DNA from: Leclercia adecarboxylata
Lineage (GTDB): Bacteria > Pseudomonadota > Gammaproteobacteria > Enterobacterales > Enterobacteriaceae
DNA length: 64,000 bases
Direction of reading: 5' to 3'
NCBI GenBank assembly: GCA_002360945.1
Contig: DERO01000049.1
Span: 1-64,000 of the forward strand
Part shown: in pieces, positions 16,046 through 25,353 of the stretch
Layout: each line of letters begins with the position of its first letter
Position numbering within the stretch: the stretch's first letter is position 1
The notes under the pieces: model-generated
Told to the model about the DNA's origin: nothing
What the model saw: the letters and a program-made list of their open reading frames with translations, nothing else
The model's database searches: none
Program-made: the position numbers and the translations under genes

Positions 16046-19000
16046 GCCGGTGTCCCCACTCGCGCAGGCGCTGGAACAGCACAAACAGCGCCGGGATAAA
16101 GACAATCCCCACCAGGGTGGCCACCAGCATGCCGCTGAATACCGTGGTGCCGATGATGCGACGGCTTTGGGCGCCGGCTCCGGTCGCCAGCATCATCGGC
16201 AATACCCCAATAATGAACGACACGGCGGTCATCATCACCGCCCGGAAGCGGCGGGATGCCCCTTCGCGTGCGGCATCGACAATTGCCATCCCCTCCATGC
16301 GCCTCGCGCGGGCGAACTCGACGATCAGAATTGCGTTCTTGGCGGCAAGGGCGATTAACAACACCAGTCCAATCTGCACGTACACGTCGTTGGCGTAGCC
16401 GGCGATCCACAGCCAGACCAGCGCCCCGCCGAGGGCAAACAGCACCGAGAGCATCACGCTTGCCGGCAGCGTCCAGCTCTCATACTGGGCGACGAGGAAC
16501 AGCCACGCCATCACCACCGCCGCCAGCACAATCCAGATCGCCTGATTGCCGGTCTGCTGCTCCTGATACGACATGCCGCTCCAGGCGTAGTCGTACCCGG
16601 CTGGCAGGTTCTGCGCCAGAATCTCGCCCATCACCGCCATCGCCGTGCTGCTGCTTACCCTTCCTGCCGCCGAGCCGCTGACCGACACCGACGGGAACTG
16701 GTTGTACTGCTGCAGGAACGGGGCGCCGACGGTCGGGGTGATGGTGACGAGGTTGCTCAGACGCACCCGCTCGCCGTTGTTGCTGCGGACAAACAGCTCG
16801 CTGATTTGCTCGGCGCGCTCGCGCCACTGCATCTCGTTTTGCATCACCACGTGATAGACGCGGTTGTTGACGCTGAAATCCCCGGCGCGCGTGCCGCCAA
16901 AGGCGGTTTGCAGGCTGCTGAAGATGCGCGAGACCGGCACGTCGAGACGCGCGGCGCGTTCGCGGTCAACGGTCAGCGTCAGCTGGGGCACGCTACTGCT
17001 CCAGGTGGTGAACACGCGGCTCAGCTGCGGATGCTGGTTGGCCTTCGCCAGCACCTCACGGGTCACGCGCTCCAGCTCTGCCGGACTTTGCCCCGCCTGA
17101 GCCTGAATGCGCAGGTCGAAGCCGGAGGCGTTGCCCAGCCCCGGCAGCGTCGGCGGCGCGAAAGTCATGATGGTCGCTTCCGGCAGGGCCAGCAGCTGAC
17201 GTTGCAGAGTGCCCATCACCTCGTCTAACGGCAGACGCTCGCTCCAGTCCTTCAGCATCACCGAGATAAAGCCGCCGTTAGAGGCGCTGGTGCCGTTGAG
17301 AATGTTAAACCCGGAGACCTGAATCACGTCCTCCACCGCTGGATTGTTGGCAATCAGTTCCCGTGCCGTGGTCATCACCGCTTCGGTACGCTCCAGCGAG
17401 GCCGACTCCGGTAGCTGGACGCTGGCGAAGAAGTAGCCCTGATCTTCCTGAGGCAGGAAGCCTTTTGGCATCGACATAAAGCTGAACACCACCACGGCCG
17501 CCGCCCCTGCGGATGCCAGCAGCGCCAGCCACGGACGCAGGTTGAACAGGTTGACGATGCGGGTGTACAGGTTGCACGTGGCATCCAGCACGCGGTTGAA
17601 GCCACGGTAAATTGCCGCCGGACGTTCAGGGCGCGGGCGCAGCAGCAGCGCGCAAAGCGCGGGCGTCAGGGTCAGGGCCACCAGGCTTGAGAGCGTGACG
17701 GCGGTAGAGAGCGTGACCGCAAACTGGCGGTACAGCTCGCCGACGATCCCCGGCAGCAGCGCCACCGGCACAAACACCGCCAGCAGCACCAGGGTGGTGG
17801 CAATCACCGGCCCGGCAATCTGACGCAGGGCCTGCGCGGTCGCCGCCGTGCGGCTCTGCCCTTCCGCCATCAGGGTTTCGACGCTCTCAACCACCACGAT
17901 GGCATCATCCACCACCATGGTCAGGGCCAGAATAATGGCGAACAGGCTCAGCGTATTGGCGGAGTAGCCCAGCGTATAGAGCACCGCAAAGGTACCGACC
18001 AGCGACACCGGAATGGCCAGCGCCACAATCAGCGTCGCGCGCCAGCTCTGCAGGAACAGGGAGACGACCACTACCACCGCCAGCAGGGTCAGCGCCAGCG
18101 AGACGCCAATCTCCTTGATGGTGGCCGCGACAAAGCGGGTGGTATCGAATTTCACCTCCCAGGTCAGATCGTCCGGGAAGCGCGCAGAGAGACGTTCCAG
18201 CTCCGCCCGCACCGCATCGGCCACGCGCAGGGCGTTGGCGGACGGGGTCGGGTAGATGCCGAGATAGGCGGAGTCATGGCCGTTGAGCTGTGCGCCTGAG
18301 CTGTAGCTGCGCGAGCCGAGCTCGATGGTCGCCACGTCCTTCAGGCGCACCAGTTGGCCCATCTCCCCCGCGCGGATAATGATCCCGGCAAAATCATCGG
18401 CCTGGTTTAAGCGCCCGAGTCCGTTGATGGTCAGGGTCTGCTGCTGGCCGTTAAACACCGGCGGCGTGCCGACCTGGCCTGCCGCGCCCTGCACGTTCTG
18501 CTCGCGCAGGGCCTGGGCCACGTCGTCGGTGGTGACGTTCAGGGCGTTCATGCGGTCCGGACGCAGCCAGATACGCATGCTGTAGTCGCGTGCGCCAAAC
18601 ATCTGCACCTGCCCGACGCCCGGCAGGCGGGAGAGCGCCTCGCGCACCTGGGTGCTGGCGTAGTTGCTGACGAACAGCGGCGTGTGGGTGCTGTTCGGTG
18701 AGTAAAGACTTACCCCCATCATCAGGTTGGTGGCGCGCTTGCGCACCTGGACGCCGTTTTGCTGGGCCTCGGCGGGCAGTTGCGCCACGGCCTGGGCCAC
18801 GCGGTTTTGCACGTCGATGGCGGCGAGATCCGGGTCGGTGCCCGCCGCGAAGGTGATGTTCAGGCTGTATGCGCCCTCATCCGAACTGGTGGACTCCATA
18901 TAGAGCATGTGATCCACGCCGTTAAGCTGGGTCTCCAGCGGCGTGGCGATGGCCTCTGCCACGTCGGCGGAGCTGGCACCGGGCCAGCTGGCCGATACAT

Positions 19001-19130
19001 TCACCACCGGCGGCGTGATCTGCGGATACTGCTCCACCGGAATGATCCTCAGCGCGATGGCCCCCAGCAGGGTGATGACCAGCGCAATCACCATCGCGAA
19101 GCGCGGGCGTTTGATGAAAAACGTCAGCAT
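16035..19130 (-). CDS. RND efflux pump inner-membrane transporter (HAE1/AcrB type)
   Basis: This 1031-residue protein is a full-length AcrB-like trimeric proton/drug antiporter. The first helix begins [20 protein letters not shown]. Periplasmic porter domains follow ([17 protein letters not shown]). The proton-relay pair DD lies in [15 protein letters not shown] in helix 4, and the internal repeat ends in [17 protein letters not shown]. It would export drugs, bile salts or similar compounds together with the adaptor encoded just upstream (9-bp gap). No outer-membrane channel gene is present, so TolC is the probable partner. From memory it is not OqxB or AcrB itself. An EefB-like pump is possible but I am not sure. 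Confidence 0.9.
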   Translation of the reverse strand: MLTFFIKRPRFAMVIALVITLLGAIALRIIPVEQYPQITPPVVNVSASWPGASSADVAEAIATPLETQLNGVDHMLYMESTSSDEGAYSLNITFAAGTDPDLAAIDVQNRVAQAVAQLPAEAQQNGVQVRKRATNLMMGVSLYSPNSTHTPLFVSNYASTQVREALSRLPGVGQVQMFGARDYSMRIWLRPDRMNALNVTTDDVAQALREQNVQGAAGQVGTPPVFNGQQQTLTINGLGRLNQADDFAGIIIRAGEMGQLVRLKDVATIELGSRSYSSGAQLNGHDSAYLGIYPTPSANALRVADAVRAELERLSARFPDDLTWEVKFDTTRFVAATIKEIGVSLALTLLAVVVVVSLFLQSWRATLIVALAIPVSLVGTFAVLYTLGYSANTLSLFAIILALTMVVDDAIVVVESVETLMAEGQSRTAATAQALRQIAGPVIATTLVLLAVFVPVALLPGIVGELYRQFAVTLSTAVTLSSLVALTLTPALCALLLRPRPERPAAIYRGFNRVLDATCNLYTRIVNLFNLRPWLALLASAGAAAVVVFSFMSMPKGFLPQEDQGYFFASVQLPESASLERTEAVMTTARELIANNPAVEDVIQVSGFNILNGTSASNGGFISVMLKDWSERLPLDEVMGTLQRQLLALPEATIMTFAPPTLPGLGNASGFDLRIQAQAGQSPAELERVTREVLAKANQHPQLSRVFTTWSSSVPQLTLTVDRERAARLDVPVSRIFSSLQTAFGGTRAGDFSVNNRVYHVVMQNEMQWRERAEQISELFVRSNNGERVRLSNLVTITPTVGAPFLQQYNQFPSVSVSGSAAGRVSSSTAMAVMGEILAQNLPAGYDYAWSGMSYQEQQTGNQAIWIVLAAVVMAWLFLVAQYESWTLPASVMLSVLFALGGALVWLWIAGYANDVYVQIGLVLLIALAAKNAILIVEFARARRMEGMAIVDAAREGASRRFRAVMMTAVSFIIGVLPMMLATGAGAQSRRIIGTTVFSGMLVATLVGIVFIPALFVLFQRLREWGHRLTD

Positions 19131-19139
19131 GATGGCTCC

Positions 19140-20204
19140 TTAATTCAGTATCTGGACGGCCGCGCCAGGCTGCACGCGCTGCGCGCCGTCGGTAATCGCT
19201 CGCTCACCGGACGCGATGCCGGAGGCGATCCGGAACTGCTGGCCGATCTGTCCGGCCACTTTCAGCTGGCGCATTTCTGCTTTGCCGTCGGCGTTAACCA
19301 CCCATGCAAAGAATCCATCGCCGTTTTGCTGTACCGCCGCCGCGGGCAGGGCCAGCACCGGCTGCTCGCTGGCAGGGCGCAGAAAAACATTCACATTGCC
19401 GCCGGGCAGCAGCTGATGGCGCGGGTTGGCGAACTCGGCGCGCAGCATCACGCTGGCGGTGCGCGGATCGATGCGGTTGTCCACCGAGGTCAGTTCCCCG
19501 CTGACGCGCTGGCCGTTGCTGTCTATCAATGCCTGCCAGGCTTTTTTCATCGCGCTGATATCCGGGTGCTGCCCGGCTTTGGTGGCAAACATCCCCTCCT
19601 CCAGCGCAAAGGCGATGCGGATCGGGTCGAGCTGCACCACCTCCACCAGCACGCCGCTTGCCGGGTTCACCAGGCTGCCCACGTGGAAGTTGCTGTGCCC
19701 CACGCGACCATCAATCGGTGAGGTGATGCGGGTGTAGGCCAGGGTAACGTTGCGGGTGTCGAGCCGGGCTCTGGCCTGCTCCAGCGCGGCGCTGGCAACG
19801 TCGCGCTGCATGCGGGCGTTGTCCACGTCGTGACGGCTGATGGCGTTGTTGCTGCCCAGGCTTTCAAAGCGGGAAAGCTGCTGCTGCGCCTGACGCAGCG
19901 TGGCTTCGGCGCTTTTGACTTCGGCCTGGGCCAGCCGCAGGGCGGCACGCGGCTCGGCGTCGTCCAGCTCAAACAGCAGGTCGCCTTTTTTCACATACTG
20001 CCCGTCGCGGAAATGCACCTGGGTGATCACGCCCTCCGTGCGGGCCCGCAGTTCAACGGTGTGAATGGCTTCGATGCGGCCCGGGATCTGGCGCTCAGCG
20101 GCGTGAGCGATCTGCTCCACGGTGGCGACACGCACGGGAATGGCGGTAGCAAAGGCGGGTTGCAGGGTACAGGCAAGGAGAGCGAACAGGAGTGGGAATT
20201 TCAT
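19140..20204 (-). CDS. RND efflux periplasmic adaptor (membrane fusion protein)
   Basis: This 354-residue exported protein has a Sec signal peptide (MKFPLLFALLACTLQPAFA) with no lipobox cysteine at the cut site, unlike AcrA. Then come the barrel-sandwich half (RAEGVITQVHF-type text, here RARTEGVITQVHFRDGQYVK), a coiled-coil hairpin at about residues 90-150, and the second half (LAYTRITSPIDGRVG). The beta-barrel domain ends near VQPGAAVQIL. It links the RND transporter to an outer-membrane channel. The gene is first in a two-gene unit with the transporter and lies 105 bp downstream of the P-type ATPase, across palindromic repeats. Confidence 0.9.
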   Translation of the reverse strand: MKFPLLFALLACTLQPAFATAIPVRVATVEQIAHAAERQIPGRIEAIHTVELRARTEGVITQVHFRDGQYVKKGDLLFELDDAEPRAALRLAQAEVKSAEATLRQAQQQLSRFESLGSNNAISRHDVDNARMQRDVASAALEQARARLDTRNVTLAYTRITSPIDGRVGHSNFHVGSLVNPASGVLVEVVQLDPIRIAFALEEGMFATKAGQHPDISAMKKAWQALIDSNGQRVSGELTSVDNRIDPRTASVMLRAEFANPRHQLLPGGNVNVFLRPASEQPVLALPAAAVQQNGDGFFAWVVNADGKAEMRQLKVAGQIGQQFRIASGIASGERAITDGAQRVQPGAAVQILN

Positions 20205-20219
20205 GGAACTACCTCAGAT

Positions 20220-20304
20220 GTGTTCCCCTCACCCCGGCCCTCTCCCGTTGGGAGAGGGGGGTCAGCGTTCCCTCTCCCTGTGGGAGAGGATTAGGGTGAG
20301 GGCA
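20220..20304. repeat. Two dispersed palindromic units (ccctctccc/gggagaggg) in tandem
   Basis: The 105-bp gap between the P-type ATPase and the RND adaptor is filled by two copies of the gggagaggg-type unit. One reads cctcaccccggccctctccc and the other ccctctccctgtgggagagg followed by attagggtgagggc. They are strong hairpins and may attenuate or separate the two transcripts. Confidence 0.7.
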
Positions 20305-20309
20305 AAAGG

Positions 20310-23030
20310 TTATGCAGCCTTACGGAACCTGCGGGTCAGTCGCTTCTCGATCTCGACGATAAAGAACATCGCGCTCGCTATGGCCAGGGTGACTCCCCAG
20401 TAGCGCAGCGGCAGGGCTTCGGTGCCGAACAGCATCTGCATAAACGGCAGGTAGATAATCGCCAGTTGCAGCAGAAGCAGCACGCCCGTTACCAGCCAGA
20501 TCCCTTTGTTCGCCAGCAGGCCGCGGTTCAGGGAGAAGCCTTCGGTGTTGCGGCAGTTAATCATGTAGACCCACTGGGCGCAGACCAGCATCTGCAGCAG
20601 CACGGTGCGGATGAACTCGGCGCTGTGGCCGCGCGGAGCCAGCCAGGCTTCAAGCGCAAAGGCGGCGACGGCAATCAGGGTACCGACGAAGGCCACGCGC
20701 CAGACGGCGTAGCCATCCATCACGTGTTTGCCGGTCTGACGCGGCGGGCGCTGCATGATCCTGCGCTCGGCGGCTTCAAAGGCCAGGCCGAAGGAGAGCG
20801 TGGCGGAGGTGGCCATGTTCATCCACAAAATCAGCACCGGCGTCAGCGGAATAATGTTCCCCGCCAGCAGGGCAATCACAATCAGCAGCCCCTGCGCCAG
20901 GTTGGTCGGCATGATGAACAGGATGGTCTTCTTCAGGTTGTCGTAGACGCGACGCCCCTCTTTCACCGCGCTGGCGATGGTGGCGAAGTTGTCGTCCGTC
21001 AACACCATGTCGGCGGCCTCTTTCGTCACTTCCGTGCCCTTGATGCCCATGGCGATCCCGACGTCCGCCTGGCGCAGGGCCGGGGCGTCGTTCACGCCGT
21101 CGCCGGTCATGCCGACAATCTCGCCCTGCTCCTGCAAAGCCTTCACCAGACGCAGCTTATGCTCCGGGCTGGTGCGGGCGAAGATGTCGTACTCCGCCGC
21201 CGCTTTTGCCAGCTCCGTATCATCCATGTGCTCCAGCTGATAGCCGGTCACCGCCTGGGCGCTGTTGGCGATCCCCAGCATCTGACCGATGCTCATCGCG
21301 GTCTGCGGGTGATCCCCGGTGATCATCTTCACGCGGATCCCCGCCTGCTGGCAGGCGTGAATGGCGTCGATCGCCTCCGGGCGCGGCGGGTCCATCATCC
21401 CGGCAATGCCGAGGATGATCAGGCCGTGGCTGAGATCGTCGTGGGTCAGTTCCTGCTCGCCGTTCGCCGGTTTGAACGCCGCGGCCACCATGCGTAGCCC
21501 CTGACGGGCATAGCGCTCCATCTCAGCTTCCCAGTACGCGCGGTTAAAGGCTTCGGCGCCGTTACGGGTCTGCTGCTGCGCGCAGAGGGCGAAAATCACG
21601 TCCGGCGCGCCGGTGATCAGGATCTGCTCCTCGCTACCAATCTGGTAGTGGGTGCTCATGTACTTGTACTGCGAGTCAAACGGGATCTTGTTGATAAGCG
21701 TGGTCATCACCGGCGCGAGGTGGGCTTTCGCCGCCAGCACCTTCAGCGCGCCTTCGGTCGGCCCACCGGTGATACCCCACAGGCCGCGCTCGTCCTGAAT
21801 CATCTGGCTGTCGTTACACAGGTCGATGGTGCGCAGATACTGCTCCAGCACCGTGCCCGGCTGGATCTGCACCGGCTCGTCGCTGCCCTCAAGGCAGATG
21901 TTGCCTTCCGGAGCATAGCTGTCACCCCCGACGCGATAGCAGCTGTCGGCGGTGATGATCGCCTTGACGGTCATCTCGTTCATGGTCAGGGTGCCAGTTT
22001 TATCCGAGCAGACCACGGTCATCGCCCCGAGCGTTTCTACGGTAGGCAGCTTGCGGATGATCGCCCGCTTACGCGCCATCGCCTGCACGCCCAGCGACAG
22101 GATAATCGAGATGATGGCCGGCAGACCTTCCGGCACCGCGGCTACCGCCAGGCTGATTAACGACAGCAGCAACTCGCCGATCGGCATGTCGCGCAGCAGC
22201 AGGCTGAAGACAAAGAGCGCGGCCATCATCGCCATGATCAGCCCGAAGATGGCTTTGCCGAGCTTGTCCATCTGCACCAGCAGCGGAGTGCGGTGCTTTT
22301 CAATTCCGGCCATCATCTGGTTGATATGGCCCAGTTCGGTCTCCTGGCCGGTGGCAATCACCACGCCCATGCCGCCGCCCGCGCTGACGGTGGTACCGGA
22401 AAACAGCAGGTTGGTCCGATCGCCGAGGGTTAATTCCCCTGTTAAGGGCTGAATATGTTTATCGACTACCGTGGATTCACCGGTAAGGATCGCCTCTTCC
22501 ACGCGTAAATTATGCGCCTCGATCACCCGCATATCCGCCGGAATACGATCCCCGGCGCGAAGGACAATAATATCGCCCGGGACTATTTCAGTAGTCGGTA
22601 TGGTTTCGTGCACACCCTCACGAATAACGCGCGCATCGCTGGCGAGCATATTTCGGATACTGCTCAGGGATTTTTCGGCGTTGCTCTCCTGAATATGACC
22701 AATTAAGGCATTAATCACCGCCACACCCAGAATCACCAGGGTATCGACCCAGTGGCCCATAATGGCCGTTAATACCGCGGCGGCCAGCAGGACGTAAATT
22801 AAGACATCGTTAAAGTGGGCCAGAAAACGCAACCACGCCGGTCTGGCTTTTTTTTCCGGCAAGGCATTGGGGCCATGCTGCTGCAGGCGCGCCTGGGCTT
22901 CGGCACGGCTCAGGCCAGACGTGGTGCTGTGCTGCGCCGCGAGAGCCTCCCCGACGGTCTGCTGATAAGCCTGGGTCGGGGCGTGTCCCTTGCCTGGCGG
23001 TGGTGTCTGGGTATGGTGCATTTTAGTCAT
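20310..23030 (-). CDS. P-type ATPase, cation-transporting (P2-type, Ca2+/Mg2+-like)
   Basis: This 906-residue ion pump has all landmarks of a P2-type ATPase. There is an N-terminal cation-ATPase domain (SRAEAQARLQQHGPNALPEKK), the actuator TGES, PEGLPA in helix 4, the phosphorylation motif DKTGTLT (near residue 350), TGDGVNDAP, and a C-terminal block of membrane helices that includes NMATSATLSFGLAFE. It pumps a cation across the inner membrane using ATP. The PEGLP motif points to Ca2+, Mg2+, H+ or Na+/K+ and away from heavy metals. The exact ion is not decided by these residues. It is divergent from a 38-residue membrane peptide gene. Confidence 0.9.
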   Translation of the reverse strand: MTKMHHTQTPPPGKGHAPTQAYQQTVGEALAAQHSTTSGLSRAEAQARLQQHGPNALPEKKARPAWLRFLAHFNDVLIYVLLAAAVLTAIMGHWVDTLVILGVAVINALIGHIQESNAEKSLSSIRNMLASDARVIREGVHETIPTTEIVPGDIIVLRAGDRIPADMRVIEAHNLRVEEAILTGESTVVDKHIQPLTGELTLGDRTNLLFSGTTVSAGGGMGVVIATGQETELGHINQMMAGIEKHRTPLLVQMDKLGKAIFGLIMAMMAALFVFSLLLRDMPIGELLLSLISLAVAAVPEGLPAIISIILSLGVQAMARKRAIIRKLPTVETLGAMTVVCSDKTGTLTMNEMTVKAIITADSCYRVGGDSYAPEGNICLEGSDEPVQIQPGTVLEQYLRTIDLCNDSQMIQDERGLWGITGGPTEGALKVLAAKAHLAPVMTTLINKIPFDSQYKYMSTHYQIGSEEQILITGAPDVIFALCAQQQTRNGAEAFNRAYWEAEMERYARQGLRMVAAAFKPANGEQELTHDDLSHGLIILGIAGMMDPPRPEAIDAIHACQQAGIRVKMITGDHPQTAMSIGQMLGIANSAQAVTGYQLEHMDDTELAKAAAEYDIFARTSPEHKLRLVKALQEQGEIVGMTGDGVNDAPALRQADVGIAMGIKGTEVTKEAADMVLTDDNFATIASAVKEGRRVYDNLKKTILFIMPTNLAQGLLIVIALLAGNIIPLTPVLILWMNMATSATLSFGLAFEAAERRIMQRPPRQTGKHVMDGYAVWRVAFVGTLIAVAAFALEAWLAPRGHSAEFIRTVLLQMLVCAQWVYMINCRNTEGFSLNRGLLANKGIWLVTGVLLLLQLAIIYLPFMQMLFGTEALPLRYWGVTLAIASAMFFIVEIEKRLTRRFRKAA

Positions 23031-23236
23031 ATTTCAGCTCCTTCAAATTGCGGTGAGCAAAAGCCTGAATTCCATTTCTGCTTATATAAATCGTCGGGCG
23101 TTAATTTAATGGGTTGTCACGGCAATTAATTTAACGCACTATTATTTCTGTCGACGGCATTAAACAGCTAACGTTTCATTTCAATACGACGATTTTTACA
23201 AATTATTTCTAAACCTAAACTAAACGAGGGGTCAGC

Positions 23237-23353
23237 ATGTTTGGAATTTATCGCGGGCGTCGACTGGCGTTATATATTATCGCTGCCATTGTTATTGCGA
23301 CGTTAATTGGATATAGCACTTATACCTTTGTAAGATTATTTGCCGGAGGGTGA
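23237..23353 (+). CDS. Small single-pass membrane protein (38 residues), unknown
   Basis: An ATG at 23237 behind cgagggg opens a 38-codon frame. It has a basic N-terminus (MFGIYRGRRLA), one clear hydrophobic helix (LYIIAAIVIATLIGY, about residues 11-26) and a short tail ending FAGG. The TGA lies at 23351-23353. The frame is conserved-looking in composition and has a proper ribosome site, but I do not recognise a family. It lies 206 bp from, and divergent to, the P-type ATPase, and about 165 bp before ybdJ. Small membrane proteins often tune neighbouring pumps. That role is only a guess here. Confidence 0.6.
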   Translation: MFGIYRGRRLALYIIAAIVIATLIGYSTYTFVRLFAGG

Positions 23354-23420
23354 CAATAATTTACATTAACGCAGATTAATTGAATTAGTGGACGCCTGCC
23401 GGAGAAATAACTGCGAAATA

Positions 23421-23443
23421 GCGGGCGATTATTTATCGCCCGC
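23421..23443. terminator. Strong hairpin after the small membrane protein gene
   Basis: A 9-bp stem (gcgggcgat/atcgcccgc, loop tattt) lies 68 bp after the small gene and 76 bp before ybdJ. No T-run follows on either strand, so it may be a Rho-dependent or RNA-stability element and not a true terminator. Confidence 0.4.
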
Positions 23444-23518
23444 GCGCTTGACGGTTGATATTGCTTTACGAAGCCCTATCCGTGACAATGTTATTTTTAA
23501 CTGACGATTAACATAATT

Positions 23519-23767
23519 ATGAAGCACCCACTGGAATCGCTATTAACGGCAGGCGGCATCCTGCTGATGGCCTTTCTCTCCGTTCTGCTGCTGCCTGCAC
23601 CTTCGCTGGGGCTGATGGTGGCGCAGAAGCTGATGAGTACCTTCCATCTGATGGATCTCAACCAGCTCTACACCATTATCTTCTGCCTGTGGTTTTTACT
23701 GCTCGGGGCCGTTGAGTTCTTTGTCCTGCGCTTCATCTGGCGCCGCTGGTTTTCGCAAGCAGACTAG
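23519..23767 (+). CDS. ybdJ: YbdJ inner-membrane protein (DUF1158)
   Basis: This 82-residue protein is nearly the same as E. coli YbdJ: MKHPLESLLTAGGILLMAFL, then HLMDLNQLYTIIFCLWFLLL, ending VLRFIWRRWFSQAD. Two transmembrane helices are predicted, at about residues 9-30 and 50-70. Function is unknown. In E. coli it sits directly beside ybdK and ybdF. Here accessory genes separate it from both, on both sides. Confidence 0.9.
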   Translation: MKHPLESLLTAGGILLMAFLSVLLLPAPSLGLMVAQKLMSTFHLMDLNQLYTIIFCLWFLLLGAVEFFVLRFIWRRWFSQAD

Positions 23768-23996
23768 CCAGAACCATTCGCCTCCCCTTCTTCCCTGAAT
23801 AGCTCACGTTCGGGGGAGAAACATACACCCAATCAATATAAATTATCTTTTTATAATCAAAAAGATATATCGATTAATCCATTTCTTATTTGCCCTCCCA
23901 GCACGTCGCAACGAAATCCATTAATGATAATCTTGGTCGCCGCTGTAACCGCGCAACATCGCCGTTACATACATTTAATATCAGCAAAAGGATGTC

Positions 23997-24938
23997 ATGA
24001 TGCGACAAAAAGGATTGTTCCTGTGTTTACTCTTATCTGCCGGCCTGCCGTGGGCTGGTGCCCAGGCGTCTCTCATTAGCTTTTCCCCGGAGAGCTTCTC
24101 CGCCGCCCTGTCGACGGGCATCATCGCCGGTGAGTCGCACGAGCGCGTTTACGATCCCGCGACGGGCCGGAAACAGAGCGAACTGGACTGGCATTTAAAA
24201 AATACGCCAATTGTGAAAGGGGAGCTTTCATGGGATATGTTGCCCCGCCTGACGCTCAATGCGCGTGGCTGGACAACCCTGGATACCAGCGCCTCGCACA
24301 TGGACGATTACGACTGGATGGATCCCGCCCAGGACAGTCCGACGGACTGGTCAACCCATCCGGCAACCCGCCTTAACCATGCCAATGAATATGACCTGAA
24401 TGCGAAGGCCTGGCTGCTGAAGGAGGAAAACTATCGACTCGGGGCGATGCTCGGCTATCAAAAAACCCGTTTTAGCTGGTCTTCCCGGGGCGGTACCTAT
24501 AGCTATGGCAACGGCGCGATCACCGGCGAATCTCCGGAATCTGAACGCGGCATCTCCTATAAGCAGCGTTTCGGCGTGGCCTATGCAGGCTTAGTAGGGA
24601 TGTATCGTTATGAGAATTTTGAGGTGAACGGCCAGGTCAGATACAGCCCCTGGGTGCGCGCCCGGGATAATGACGAACATTACGAACGTCAATTTACCTA
24701 CCGTGATGAGGCCAATAACGCCGATTATTACGCGGCGATGGTGGATGTCGGCTACTACGTCACACCCAATGCCAAAGTGTTCGCTGAATTTAGCTGGACC
24801 CGCTATGACGAAGGAAAAGGGGGAACGGAAGTCAGGGATACGATGACGGGTGGCTCCGCCTTTTATATTCACGGCGATGCGGCAGGGATTGAAAACGAAA
24901 ACTACGTTTTTGCCGTCGGCGTGCAGTATCGTTTTTAA
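23997..24938 (+). CDS. Omptin-family outer-membrane protease (OmpT/PgtE-like)
   Basis: This 313-residue protein has a signal peptide (MMRQKGLFLCLLLSAGLPWA..., cut near GAQAS). A ten-strand barrel follows that lines up with OmpT along its length. The active-site residues are present: the Asp pair in MDDYDWMD (OmpT Asp83/Asp85) and the Asp-His pair in DNDEHYER (OmpT Asp210/His212). The last residue is Phe, as needed for outer-membrane insertion. Omptins cut substrates at basic residues, degrade cationic antimicrobial peptides and need lipopolysaccharide. Whether it is closer to OmpT, Pla, PgtE or Kop/CroP is not clear. The gene is convergent with ramA. Confidence 0.93.
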   Translation: MMRQKGLFLCLLLSAGLPWAGAQASLISFSPESFSAALSTGIIAGESHERVYDPATGRKQSELDWHLKNTPIVKGELSWDMLPRLTLNARGWTTLDTSASHMDDYDWMDPAQDSPTDWSTHPATRLNHANEYDLNAKAWLLKEENYRLGAMLGYQKTRFSWSSRGGTYSYGNGAITGESPESERGISYKQRFGVAYAGLVGMYRYENFEVNGQVRYSPWVRARDNDEHYERQFTYRDEANNADYYAAMVDVGYYVTPNAKVFAEFSWTRYDEGKGGTEVRDTMTGGSAFYIHGDAAGIENENYVFAVGVQYRF

Positions 24939-24950
24939 TCGTTTGAACCT

Positions 24951-24972
24951 CACCCTCCCGCTCGGGAGGGTG
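24951..24972. terminator. Hairpin between convergent omptin and ramA genes
   Basis: A 9-bp stem caccctccc/gggagggtg with a 4-base loop sits in the 41-bp gap between the two stop codons. It has no good T-run but is placed to end both transcripts. It also looks like half of the dispersed gggaggg-type repeat. Confidence 0.45.
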
Positions 24973-24979
24973 AAAAGCA

Positions 24980-25321
24980 TTAATGCGCCCGGCTGTGGTT
25001 ATCCTTGCGATACGCGCCAGGCGGCTGGTTGAAGGTGCGGGTAAAGACGCGGGTAAAGGTCTGCTGGGAGTCAAAGCCGTAGCGCAGACAAATATCGTAG
25101 ACCTTTTCGTCCGACTCCAGCAGATCCCGCGCCGCCAGCTTAAGCTTACGTTCACGAATATAGCGCCCCAGACTCTCGCCTTTATACTGCATAAACAGCC
25201 GCTGCAGGTGCCATTTGGAATAGCCCGCGTGGCGGGCGATATCCTCGATCCGCAACGGCTGATGAAGGTTGTCGTCGATCCACTCGACAATGGTGTCGAT
25301 AACCTGAGCGGAAATAGTCAT
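24980..25321 (-). CDS. ramA: RamA, AraC/XylS-family multidrug-resistance activator
   Basis: This 113-residue protein is almost identical to RamA of Salmonella and Klebsiella: MTISAQVIDTIVEWIDDNL, then HAGYSKWHLQRLFMQYKGES for the first helix-turn-helix, and YDICLRYGFDSQQTFTRVF for the second. RamA binds marboxes as a monomer and activates acrAB-tolC and related genes while lowering porin levels. The start at 25321 is preferred over 25366 because it gives the family N-terminus with GGAG upstream. It is 32 bp downstream of romA and under the same RamR-controlled promoter, and an internal promoter is also possible. Confidence 0.96.
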   Translation of the reverse strand: MTISAQVIDTIVEWIDDNLHQPLRIEDIARHAGYSKWHLQRLFMQYKGESLGRYIRERKLKLAARDLLESDEKVYDICLRYGFDSQQTFTRVFTRTFNQPPGAYRKDNHSRAH

Positions 25322-25353
25322 GCTGCTCTCCCCCTCTGCTCTTCGATTAAACA

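Noticed and set aside
16035..20204. OqxAB efflux pump
   Set aside because: The N-terminus of the transporter differs from OqxB as I remember it and no oqxR-like regulator is adjacent.
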